From: Acidobacteria bacterium UBA2161
Lineage (GTDB): Bacteria > Acidobacteriota > Vicinamibacteria > Vicinamibacterales > UBA823
Direction: 5' to 3'
Assembly (NCBI GenBank): GCA_002328835.1
Contig: DCWN01000016.1
Coordinates: 1-22,487 of the forward strand
DNA: 22,487 nucleotides
Both the position numbers and the translations under genes were made by a program. Position 1 is the stretch's first letter; every line of letters begins with the position of its first letter. Of this stretch, positions 14,900 to 22,487 are shown piece by piece. Below the pieces are notes generated by a model. The model was not told where the DNA came from and made no database searches. It was given only the letters and a program-made list of their open reading frames with translations.

Positions 14900-17800
14900 G
14901 CCGCACGTGGTTCGTCCTGCGGAGCCTGATCCACTATCGGGGCGTCAATCTGACCGTCGTGGCGGGCGTCGGCGTCGCCGTCGCGGTGCTCGCGGGTGCC
15001 CTGCTCGTGGGCGGGTCGGTGCGCGGCTCGCTGCGCGACCTGGCGCTAGGCCGTCTCGGCCTCACCGACACGGTCGTGACAGCGCCGGTCTTCTTCCGGG
15101 ACGCGCTCGCCGCCGATCTCCTGGCGACCCCGGCGGTTGCCGATGGGTTCGACGGGGCCGTGCCGCTCATTGCGCTGAACGGCTTCGTGACCGACCCGGC
15201 CAGCGGCCGTCGCGCAACCGGCGTCCAGGTGTACGGCGTCGACGCACGGTTCTGGGCGTTTCACCAGCGCGCGGTCCAGACACCCGGTCGCAACGGGCTG
15301 CTGCTCGGCGAGGCGCTGGCCCGCGAGCTGGCGGTCGAGCCAGGTACTGCGCTCCTCCTCCGGGTGGAGCGGCCGACCGACGTGCCGCTCGGGTCGTTGC
15401 ACGGTCGGCGGGACGATGTCGGCCGGACGGTGCGCCTGACCGTGGCGGCGACGCTGGCACCGGCGGCGCTGGGCGAGTTCTCGCTGCGCCAGCAGCAAGG
15501 GTCGGTGCGGGCCGTTTTCGTCGAGTTGTCCCGGCTTCAGGAGACGCTGGAGCTCGACGGCCAGGTCAACACGGTCCTGCTGTCGAGCGCGGCCGATCCG
15601 CTGAACGACGACGCGGGTGCGGCCGGTGTCGAAGCCGTCGAGAGCGCGTTGCGCGCCGTGGCCACGCTCGACGATCTCGCCCTGACGGTTCGGGCGCTGC
15701 CGGAACGCGAGGCGCTCGTCGTCGAGTCGGGCAGCGGCATGGTCGGCGACGTGGTCGCGGAGGCGGTGCGCGAAGCGGCCGAGCCGCTGGGCCTGGAGCC
15801 GCAGCCAGTTCTGACCTATCTCATCAACCGTCTGCGTCTGGGGCCGCGCGAGACGCCGTACTCGCTCGTGACCGGCGTCGACTTCCCGGCGTTCTCGGCG
15901 CTGTCGTCACGCGCCCAGCGCCGGTCGGGGCTCTGGCCCGAAGCGCTCGAGTATCCGCCGATTCTCCTGAACGAGTGGGCCGCCCAGGATCTCGGCGCGC
16001 GGCAGGGCGACATCATCGAGGCCGAGTACTACATCTGGGAAGACGCCGGCCGGCTTGTCACGCGGGAGACCGAGTTTCAGCTGTACGGCGTCCTGCCCAT
16101 CGACGGGCCCGCCGCCGATCCCGATCTCGCGCCGGCGTACGAGGGCATCACCGATGCGGAGACGATCGTCGATTGGGATCCGCCGTTTCCGATCGATCTT
16201 GGCGCCATCGGCCCGCGCGACGAGGAGTACTGGGATCGCCACCGGACGACACCAAAGGGATTCATCGAGCTGGGGGCAGGCCAGACGCTCTGGCAGTCGC
16301 GATACGGCCAGCTCACGTCGGTCCGGCTCCTCAACAACGCTGACGTTGACGCCGACGCCGTTCCAGACCTCGAATCGCGGGAAGCGGCCTTTCGCACGGC
16401 GCTTGCGGCTCGACTCGACCCGATCGCCGCCGGCATCGGCGTGACACCGGTGCGCGCGCTCGCGCTGGGCGCGTCGGTCGGGGCGACAGATTTCGGGGAG
16501 TACTTCACGTATTTCAGCTTCTTCATCGTCGTCTCCGCGCTGCTGCTGGCGAGCCTGTTCTTCCGGCTCGGCGTCGAGCAGCGCGTCCGGGAAGTCGGCG
16601 CGCTTCAAGCCTTCGGCTTTTCGCTGCCGGCGATCCGCGGCCTGTTCTGGCGCGAGGCGATCGTGCTCGGCGTCATTGGCGGGCTGATCGGGACGGCCGG
16701 CGCCATCGGCTACGCGAGGCTCATCATGTACGGCCTCAGGACCTGGTGGGTCGACGCGGTCGGCACGACGCTGCTGACGCTGCATCTGTCCGCGGCGACG
16801 CTCTGGATCGGCGCGTCGGCCGGTGTGCTGGCGGCGGTCGCCACGATCACCCTCAGCCTGCGAGCGCTCCGTAGCGCGTCGCCGCGCCGCCTCCTGACCG
16901 GCGCGCTCCCGGAGATCGCACCCGATGCGGGGGAGCGGTCCCGCACGGTGCGCGTGCATCTGCCGGGCTGGCTGTGGCCGCCCGTGCTCGCGGCGGGTGG
17001 TCTGGGGCTGGTGGCGGCGGCGAGGGCCGGCGCACTGAACGCGACGGCGGGCTTCTTCGGCGCGGGGCTGCTACTGCTGGCGTCGCTGCTCGGCACGACC
17101 TGGCTCTGGCTGCGCCGGGGATCGCCCGGCTCGATCGCCGAGGCGAAGCTCTGGCCGGTCGTCCAGCTCGGCCTTCGGAACTCCAGCTACCGGCCGGGAC
17201 GCAGCGTGCTCTGCATCGCGCTCATCGCCTTCGCGGCCTTCATCATCGTGGCGGTCGATGCATTCCGGCGGGGTGAGGGTGACCCAACCGATCGGACCGG
17301 GGGTACTGGGGGCTACGCGCTGCTCGCCGACTCGCTGCTGCCGCTCGGCGATGATCTGTCCGAGGCCGAGGGGCTGGAGCGCGCCGGCGTGACCGGCGCC
17401 GGTGCCGGGGTCGACATCCTGGAGAGCACGGCGATCGAGCGGTTCCGGGTCCGCGCCGGCGACGATGCCAGCTGCTTGAACCTGTACCGGCCGGGCGATC
17501 CGCGCGTGGTCGGCGTCTCCGATCGGTTCATCCGACAAAACCGGTTCAGCTTCGGTGCGACCCTCGCCGAGACGCCGGACGAACTGGAGAACCCCTGGCG
17601 CCTCTTGCGCCGGCAGCTGCCGAACGGTGTCGTGCCCGCCCTGGCGGACGCGAACTCGCTCACGTACGCGATGCATCTGGCCGTTGGCGACGAGATCGTC
17701 TTGAATCGGGGCAGCGATCGCGAGGTGACCCTGAGGATCGTCGCCGCGCTGACCGACAGCGTGCTGCAACGCGAGCTGATCGTGTCGGAGACGCACTTCC

Positions 17801-18345
17801 GGCGGGTGTTCCCGGAGGAAGAAGGCTACCGGTTCTTCCTGGTCGACGTCGGCGAGGAGCGCGCGGCGGAAGCCGCGGCCCTCCTCGAGGACCGGCTTGC
17901 CGACTTCGGGTTCGACGTCGCCCCGACCGCCGAGCGCCTCGCCGCCTTCCATCGGATCGAGAACACCTATCTCGCCACGTTCCAGACGCTCGGCGCGCTC
18001 GGGCTCCTGCTCGGCACGTTCGGGCTTGGCGCGGTGCTGTTGCGGAACGTCCTCGAACGGCGCCGCGAGTTGGCACTGCTGCGCGCCGTCGGGTACGAGC
18101 GGCGCCACCTGGCGGGGATGGTCCTGGCCGAGAACCTCCTGTTACTGACTCTGGGGCTCGGCATCGGTGCCGCCTGCGCGCTGGTCGCCATTGCGCCGGC
18201 CTGGCTCGAGCGCGGGCAGCGGTTGCCGTTCGCGTCGATAGGCTGGCTGCTGGTGACCGTGGCGCTGGCCGGGGTACTGGCGTCGCTCGCCGCGACCCGG
18301 GTCATGGCCAGCTCGCCGCTCCTGCCAGCCCTCAAGACGGAGTAG
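14896..18345 (+). CDS. Large FtsX-type ABC transporter permease
   Basis: A 1149-residue inner-membrane protein beginning GTG at 14896 within the stop of the ATPase gene. One N-terminal helix (about 19-40) is followed by a roughly 490-residue extracytoplasmic domain. Then come a block of three helices (about 535-655) containing the FtsX-like RVREVGALQAFGF coupling segment, two further helices (about 695-745), one at about 768-785, a second extracytoplasmic domain of some 240 residues, and a final three-helix FtsX block (about 1025-1137) with RRRELALLRAVGYERRHL. This is the duplicated architecture of LolC/E-like and macrolide-type permeases, but with unusually large periplasmic domains. As a full double-length permease it could pair with an ATPase dimer. 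The transported substrate is unknown; candidates are a lipid, lipoprotein or the product of the upstream enzymes. Confidence 0.93.
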   Translation: MSRTWFVLRSLIHYRGVNLTVVAGVGVAVAVLAGALLVGGSVRGSLRDLALGRLGLTDTVVTAPVFFRDALAADLLATPAVADGFDGAVPLIALNGFVTDPASGRRATGVQVYGVDARFWAFHQRAVQTPGRNGLLLGEALARELAVEPGTALLLRVERPTDVPLGSLHGRRDDVGRTVRLTVAATLAPAALGEFSLRQQQGSVRAVFVELSRLQETLELDGQVNTVLLSSAADPLNDDAGAAGVEAVESALRAVATLDDLALTVRALPEREALVVESGSGMVGDVVAEAVREAAEPLGLEPQPVLTYLINRLRLGPRETPYSLVTGVDFPAFSALSSRAQRRSGLWPEALEYPPILLNEWAAQDLGARQGDIIEAEYYIWEDAGRLVTRETEFQLYGVLPIDGPAADPDLAPAYEGITDAETIVDWDPPFPIDLGAIGPRDEEYWDRHRTTPKGFIELGAGQTLWQSRYGQLTSVRLLNNADVDADAVPDLESREAAFRTALAARLDPIAAGIGVTPVRALALGASVGATDFGEYFTYFSFFIVVSALLLASLFFRLGVEQRVREVGALQAFGFSLPAIRGLFWREAIVLGVIGGLIGTAGAIGYARLIMYGLRTWWVDAVGTTLLTLHLSAATLWIGASAGVLAAVATITLSLRALRSASPRRLLTGALPEIAPDAGERSRTVRVHLPGWLWPPVLAAGGLGLVAAARAGALNATAGFFGAGLLLLASLLGTTWLWLRRGSPGSIAEAKLWPVVQLGLRNSSYRPGRSVLCIALIAFAAFIIVAVDAFRRGEGDPTDRTGGTGGYALLADSLLPLGDDLSEAEGLERAGVTGAGAGVDILESTAIERFRVRAGDDASCLNLYRPGDPRVVGVSDRFIRQNRFSFGATLAETPDELENPWRLLRRQLPNGVVPALADANSLTYAMHLAVGDEIVLNRGSDREVTLRIVAALTDSVLQRELIVSETHFRRVFPEEEGYRFFLVDVGEERAAEAAALLEDRLADFGFDVAPTAERLAAFHRIENTYLATFQTLGALGLLLGTFGLGAVLLRNVLERRRELALLRAVGYERRHLAGMVLAENLLLLTLGLGIGAACALVAIAPAWLERGQRLPFASIGWLLVTVALAGVLASLAATRVMASSPLLPALKTE

Positions 18346-18555
18346 GTAGGACCGGCTTCATGACCTGCGCCGGCATTCGGCCGCCGATGCGCGTCGCCGG
18401 AGGCGGCGCTGAGCCATTCTTCGGCGGGGTCAAATACTCCCGGTATTCTCCCTTCTCGCGCCTTGAAAGGGCCGGACGCGGCTTCGTCTCAGCGGACCCT
18501 CGGTGCTACCCCGCAGGTCATGAAGACGGTCCTATGTGCCGAAACGTGCAATAGG
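18346..18555. promoter_or_regulatory. Intergenic region with hairpin and AT-rich inverted repeat, possible promoter of the downstream gene
   Basis: This 210-bp gap is the largest in the plus-strand cluster. GCGTCGCC (18391-18398) pairs with GGCGGCGC (18402-18409, one G-U) around GGA, giving a compact hairpin that may end or attenuate the permease transcript; the following bases are not a clear T-tract. AATAC-TCCCG-GTATT (18433-18447) is a perfect 5-5-5 inverted repeat, AT-rich against a very GC-rich background and about 110 bases before the chosen start, so an operator or promoter element is possible. In-frame starts at 18463 (TTG) and 18520 (ATG) would move part of this region into the next gene. 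Confidence 0.4.
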
Positions 18556-21162
18556 ATGACGAACCGTCCCGATCCGCGTGGCCGATGGATCCTGCTGGCG
18601 GCGTTCTTTCTCACCGGAATCTCCTCCCTCGTCTTCGAAGTCGTCTGGACCCGGGTGCTGCTACTGTCACTCGGCGCGACTCCGGTTGCCGTGTCAACGG
18701 TCCTCGGCGCCTTCATGGCTGGCATGGCCGCCGGCGCCGCGGCGGGTGGTCGGTCGTGGCTGAGGCGCCACGATCCGGTCGTCGTCTACGCGGCGTTGGA
18801 GGCGTTCGCCGGCGTGTACGCCTGGGCCTCCCCGTGGCTGCTCACGTGGGTCGACGTGGCGGCGCCGGGTGGGCGCGCGCTGATGGCCGCGGCCCTGCTG
18901 ATGCCGGCGACGGTCGCCATGGGCGCATCATTGCCGGTGCTGGCGCGGGCGGTTGGGCGGGGTGGGGACTCGCCGGCCGCTGGGGTCGGCCGGCTCTACG
19001 CCGCCAATACCGCCGGGGCCTGCCTCGGGCCGGTGCTCGCCGTGTTTGCGCTCTTTCCGGCCGTGGGGCTCGCGGCGTCACTCTGGCTTGCGGGCGGCGT
19101 CAACCTGGTCGTGGCGGCGGGCTTGCTGCTCGTCCGCCCGATGCGTTCGCCGGCGCCAGCCGACGGCGGCCCGGCGCAGGCCAACGACGCCGTCGAGGCT
19201 CCCGGGACCAACGGACGTCCCGATCCGCTCGTCGTGGCGATGCTGACGGTGTCGGGCGCCGCGGCGATGGTCTACGAGGTGGCGTGGAGCCGCACCCTGA
19301 CCTCGGTCTTCGGCTCGTCGGCCTACGGCGTGTCGATCATGCTGTCGGTCTTTCTCGTCGGCCTCGCCGCCGGAGCGGCCGCGGCCGCCGCCTGGCTGCG
19401 TCGGCGCGCCCAACCCGTCGCACCGGTGACGCTCGCGTGGATTCTGATCGGCGCATCGGGTGCGGCCTTCATCAGCCTGGTCGTCGCCCGGCGGTTGCCG
19501 TTCGCGTTTCTCGCGCTGCACGAGTCGCTCGGCGCCGGTACCTGGGTGCCGTTTCTCTCGCAGTTCCTGCTGTCGGCGCTGCTGATGGTGCCGTCGACCC
19601 TCCTCATGGGCGCCGCGCTGCCCATGGCCGTCGGGACGATCGATCGGCCGCGCGATCTCGGGGATGCCGTCTCCCGGCTCTACACCGGCAATCTGCTGGG
19701 TTCGGCGGCGGGTGCGGTGCTCGCGTCGTGGGTTCTGATGGCTGGGCTCGGCATGGAGACGTCGGTGCGCGCGGCATCGGTTCTGGTGCTGGCCACGGCC
19801 GGCGTGGTCGCCGCGCGCCGGGCCGCGTCGGCCATCCGGCCGGTCGCCGTATCGGCCGGCGCCGTGGTCTTCGTTCTCGTGCTCGATCCCAGCGCGCCCG
19901 CCGTCCAGAAGAGCTTCGGGTTCTACGCCGTGCCCGACAGCTACCGCGACTACGACTCGGCGGCGCTCCGCCAGCTGCTGTCCGCGCACCGCGTCCTCTA
20001 TTATCGCGACGGTGCGACGGCGACCGTCGCGGTGCAGGAAGTCGATCGCTACCGGCTACTCAAGATCAACGGCAAGACCGACGCCTCGAACGGTGTCGGC
20101 GACCTCGAGACACAACTGCTGCTCGGCCACCTGCCGCTGATGGCGACTGACGCCAAGCGGGTGGCGGTCGTCGGATGGGGGAGTGGCGATACGGTGGGCG
20201 CCGTGCTGACGCATCCGGTTGACACGGTCGACGCGTTCGAGATCGAGCCCGCGGTCGTCGAGGCGTCGCGCTACTTCGAGCCCGAGAACGGCCAGCCGCT
20301 CGAGGATCCGCGTCTGCGGCTGGTGCTGGGCGACGCACGCACCCAGCTGCGTGAGCGAGGCGCCGAGTACGATCTAATCATCTCCGAACCATCGAACCCG
20401 TGGCTGACCGGCGTGGCCAGCCTGTTCACGCAGGACTTCTTCGAGGAGGCCGCCGCTCGACTGTCGGCAGACGGCGTCTTCTGCCAGTGGTTCCATCTGT
20501 ACGGCATGAGCGAAGAGTCGACGCGGTCGCTCGTGGCGACGTTTCGCTCGGTCTTCCCGCACATGCTCGCGTTCAAGGATCGCGATCTGATTCTCCTCGG
20601 GTCCCGCGCGCCGATTCGGTTCTCGTTCCCCCGGATGCAGGCGCTGTTCGAGCGCCCGGCGGTGCGCGACAGTCTCGGCCGAGCCTTCATCGCGTACCCG
20701 GCCGATATCCTCGTGCAGCTGAGCCTCGATGACGCTGGTGCCGCGAGCTTCGGTGCGGGCGGCGCGCTCAACACCGATGACAACATGCGTCTCGAGCTGG
20801 CGGCGCCGCGAAGCCTCTACCAGGATCAGATCGGGGCGATCCGCACGGCGCTGGCCGAGCAGTCGGCGATGCCGGGCGACGTGGTTGGCGGCTATCCTTC
20901 GGAGGCGGCGCTGCATCTCGAACTGGCCGCCTCGTTCTTTACGGCAGGCCGCAACGAACAGGCGGTCGAGGCCTGCCGGCGTAGCCTCGATCTGGACGAG
21001 TCGTTCGACGGCCTGAAGCTCCTGGGACAGATTCTGGAGCGAGACGGCGATGCCAGCGGGGCGCGGCAGGCCTGGGACCGTGCGCTGACGGTCGGCGGCG
21101 ACACGGCGGGGCGCGCGTTCGTCGGAGCGCTGCTCCAGGCGCTGGAGGCGACCCGCCAGTAG
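18556..21162 (+). CDS. Fused polytopic membrane / spermidine synthase-like / TPR protein
   Basis: About 868 residues from ATG 18556 (MTNRPDPRGRWILLAAFF). ATG 18520 or TTG 18463 would add 12 or 31 residues; SD support is weak for all three. Residues 1 to about 445 form many membrane helices in two similar halves, each with an E-V-W-R motif (FEVVWTRVLL; YEVAWSRTLT), the MFS-like part of fused MFS/spermidine synthase proteins. A methyltransferase-fold domain follows (about 480-690) with VAVVGWGSGDT (536-546) in the nucleotide/SAM-loop position and SEPSNPWLTG from 610. True spermidine synthases have GGGDG and an Asp-rich catalytic site; these are not seen, so aminopropyl transfer is doubtful. The last 90 residues look like TPR helices (EQAVEACRRSLDLDESF). 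Function unknown. Confidence 0.9.
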   Translation: MTNRPDPRGRWILLAAFFLTGISSLVFEVVWTRVLLLSLGATPVAVSTVLGAFMAGMAAGAAAGGRSWLRRHDPVVVYAALEAFAGVYAWASPWLLTWVDVAAPGGRALMAAALLMPATVAMGASLPVLARAVGRGGDSPAAGVGRLYAANTAGACLGPVLAVFALFPAVGLAASLWLAGGVNLVVAAGLLLVRPMRSPAPADGGPAQANDAVEAPGTNGRPDPLVVAMLTVSGAAAMVYEVAWSRTLTSVFGSSAYGVSIMLSVFLVGLAAGAAAAAAWLRRRAQPVAPVTLAWILIGASGAAFISLVVARRLPFAFLALHESLGAGTWVPFLSQFLLSALLMVPSTLLMGAALPMAVGTIDRPRDLGDAVSRLYTGNLLGSAAGAVLASWVLMAGLGMETSVRAASVLVLATAGVVAARRAASAIRPVAVSAGAVVFVLVLDPSAPAVQKSFGFYAVPDSYRDYDSAALRQLLSAHRVLYYRDGATATVAVQEVDRYRLLKINGKTDASNGVGDLETQLLLGHLPLMATDAKRVAVVGWGSGDTVGAVLTHPVDTVDAFEIEPAVVEASRYFEPENGQPLEDPRLRLVLGDARTQLRERGAEYDLIISEPSNPWLTGVASLFTQDFFEEAAARLSADGVFCQWFHLYGMSEESTRSLVATFRSVFPHMLAFKDRDLILLGSRAPIRFSFPRMQALFERPAVRDSLGRAFIAYPADILVQLSLDDAGAASFGAGGALNTDDNMRLELAAPRSLYQDQIGAIRTALAEQSAMPGDVVGGYPSEAALHLELAASFFTAGRNEQAVEACRRSLDLDESFDGLKLLGQILERDGDASGARQAWDRALTVGGDTAGRAFVGALLQALEATRQ

Positions 21163-21180
21163 ATACCCGAGGAGATTGTC

Positions 21181-22446
21181 GTGCATCGGACTATCCTGCC
21201 GGCCCTGATGGTCGTGATCGTCGGCGTCACCGCGATCCGCGCCGAGGACTGGCCGCAGTGGCGCGGCCCGCATCTGAACGGCACGAGCCAGGAGATCGGC
21301 TTGCCCGTCCGCTGGGGCCCTTCGGAAAACGTCAGCTGGAAGCTCGCGATGCCGGCCTGGAGCGGTGCCACTCCAATCGTCTTCGGCGAGCAGATCTTTC
21401 TGAACGTCGCGGACGGCGACGACCTCTCGCTGTGGGCGATCGACCGCGGCACTGGCGAGAGTCTGTGGCAGCGGCCGCTGAGCGACGGCAACGTCAAGCG
21501 GCAGAAGCAGAACATGTCGTCGCCCTCGCCGGTGACCGACGGCGAGCACGTCTGGGTGATGACCGGGACGGGCATCCTGAAGCAGTTCGATTTCGACGGG
21601 AATCCTGGCTGGACCCGAGACATCCAGGCCGACTACGGCGAGTTCGGCTTGAACTGGGGCTACGCGTCGTCACCGTTGCTCCACGAGGACGCGTTGTACG
21701 TGCCGGTGCTGCACGGCATGCGGACCGACGACCCATCCTACGTGCTGCGGATCGACAAGGCGACGGGCCAGACCGTCTGGCGCGTCGAGCGGCCGACCCA
21801 CGCGCGTCGGGAGTCGCCCGACGCCTACATCACGCCCGCGCTGCTGCAGTATGACGGTGTGACCGAGATCGTGCTGACCGGCGGCGACGTCGTCACCGGG
21901 CACGACCCAGCAACGGGGCAGGAGCTGTGGCGGGCCGACGGCCTGAACCCCGAGAACCAGCGCGACTACCGGATCGTGGCGTCGCCGGTGGTGATGGATG
22001 GGATGATCTACGCGCCGACCCGCGTGCGTCCGCTCCTGGCGCTCAGGGCCGGCGGTCGGGGTGACGTGACCACGTCGCATCTCGTCTGGTCGACCCGGAA
22101 CGGGCCGGATGTCCCGACGCCAGTGACCGACGGCACGTACTTCTACATCGTCAATGACCGCGGCATCGTCTTCTGCCTCGATGCCAAGACGGGCCTGACG
22201 ATCTACGGGCCCGAGCGGATTCGGCCGGGCACCTACAGTTCCTCGCCGGTGCTGGCCGACGGCAAGATCTACGTGACGAACGAGGACGGCACGACGACCG
22301 TCTACAAGGCCGGCCCGGAGTTCGAGATCCTGGCCGAGAACGCGATGGACGAGTACACGCTCAGTTCGATCGCGATCTCCGACGGGCAGCTCTTCCTGCG
22401 CACCGATGCGTTTCTCTATGCGATCGGCGACCGCCGCACGCGGTGA
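21181..22446 (+). CDS. Secreted PQQ-like beta-propeller repeat protein
   Basis: A 421-residue exported protein starting at GTG 21181, with GAGGAGA about seven bases upstream and 18 bases after the previous stop. Residues 1-21 are a signal peptide (cleavage after AIRA, leaving EDWPQWRGP). The mature protein has repeated propeller-blade motifs of the form A-x-D-x-x-T-G-x-x-x-W: AIDRGTGESLW, RIDKATGQTVW, GHDPATGQELW and CLDAKTGLTIY. The DWPQWRGP...G-S opening is common in Planctomycetes and Acidobacteria propellers. These resemble quinoprotein dehydrogenases and BamB in fold, but I see no calcium/PQQ active-site set and would not predict enzyme activity. It is probably co-transcribed with the upstream fusion gene; the role may be binding or scaffolding in the periplasm. 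Confidence 0.93.
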   Translation: MHRTILPALMVVIVGVTAIRAEDWPQWRGPHLNGTSQEIGLPVRWGPSENVSWKLAMPAWSGATPIVFGEQIFLNVADGDDLSLWAIDRGTGESLWQRPLSDGNVKRQKQNMSSPSPVTDGEHVWVMTGTGILKQFDFDGNPGWTRDIQADYGEFGLNWGYASSPLLHEDALYVPVLHGMRTDDPSYVLRIDKATGQTVWRVERPTHARRESPDAYITPALLQYDGVTEIVLTGGDVVTGHDPATGQELWRADGLNPENQRDYRIVASPVVMDGMIYAPTRVRPLLALRAGGRGDVTTSHLVWSTRNGPDVPTPVTDGTYFYIVNDRGIVFCLDAKTGLTIYGPERIRPGTYSSSPVLADGKIYVTNEDGTTTVYKAGPEFEILAENAMDEYTLSSIAISDGQLFLRTDAFLYAIGDRRTR

Positions 22447-22453
22447 GGATCAA

Positions 22454-22470
22454 GGCGCGCACAGCGCGCC
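22454..22470. other. Short GC-rich hairpin after the propeller gene
   Basis: GGCGCGC (22454-22460) and GCGCGCC (22464-22470) form a perfect 7-bp stem with loop ACA, eight bases after the stop codon. No T-tract follows before the window ends, so termination is uncertain. Confidence 0.3.
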
Positions 22471-22487
22471 TCGCGGCGTCCGGAGTG

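Noticed and set aside
21181..22446. PQQ-dependent dehydrogenase
   Set aside because: The protein is shorter (421 residues) than PQQ alcohol/glucose dehydrogenases and I see only blade repeats, not the metal/PQQ-binding catalytic residues.

Overview
This GC-rich window comes from a bacterium. Two kinds of gene suggest an uncultivated soil or sediment Acidobacteriota, perhaps a Vicinamibacteria-like lineage: the PQQ-like propeller beginning DWPQWRGP, and the fused transporter/spermidine-synthase-like protein. This is an impression from gene content only; there is no rRNA or other marker. I see no tRNA, rRNA, CRISPR array, insertion sequence or phage gene.

Left part (about 95-9014, minus strand): a compact six-gene operon closed by a textbook intrinsic terminator at 101-137. 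In transcription order it encodes a diheme cytochrome c fused to an ethylbenzene-dehydrogenase-type heme b (gamma) domain; a Tat-exported molybdopterin catalytic subunit of the type II DMSO reductase family; an unrecognised 115-residue protein; a four-cluster iron-sulfur subunit; a TorD/NarJ-like maturation chaperone; and an unrecognised HExxH protein with a C-terminal zinc-ribbon-like tail. From memory, the catalytic and iron-sulfur subunits look most like the periplasmic nitrite oxidoreductase (NxrA/NxrB) of Nitrospira and anammox bacteria, rather than cytoplasmic NarGH or ethylbenzene/selenate/chlorate enzymes. The likely assembly is a periplasmic NxrABC-like complex passing electrons between a nitrogen (or other) oxyanion and a c-type cytochrome pool. 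The sequence does not say whether it oxidises nitrite or reduces nitrate. A fragment of a further minus-strand gene begins at 58 and runs off the left edge.

Middle (9015-10367): a 279-bp intergenic region with a strong hairpin, a minus-strand sodium-dependent BASS-family transporter with all the sodium ligands I can recall, and a short divergent promoter region.

Right part (about 10368-22446, plus strand): a run of tightly spaced genes. An acyl-adenylating enzyme and an acylating aldehyde dehydrogenase overlap by one base and resemble the EhpF/EhpG or LuxE/LuxC logic of reducing a carboxylic acid to an aldehyde. Three bases later comes a GT4 glycosyltransferase, then a LolD/MacB-like ATPase whose stop overlaps the start of a very large FtsX-type permease. 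After a 210-bp gap with an AT-rich inverted repeat come a fused membrane/spermidine-synthase-like/TPR protein and a secreted PQQ-like beta-propeller. The tight spacing suggests the first five genes form one unit (carboxylate reduction, glycosyl transfer, membrane export or lipoprotein handling); the pathway is not known.
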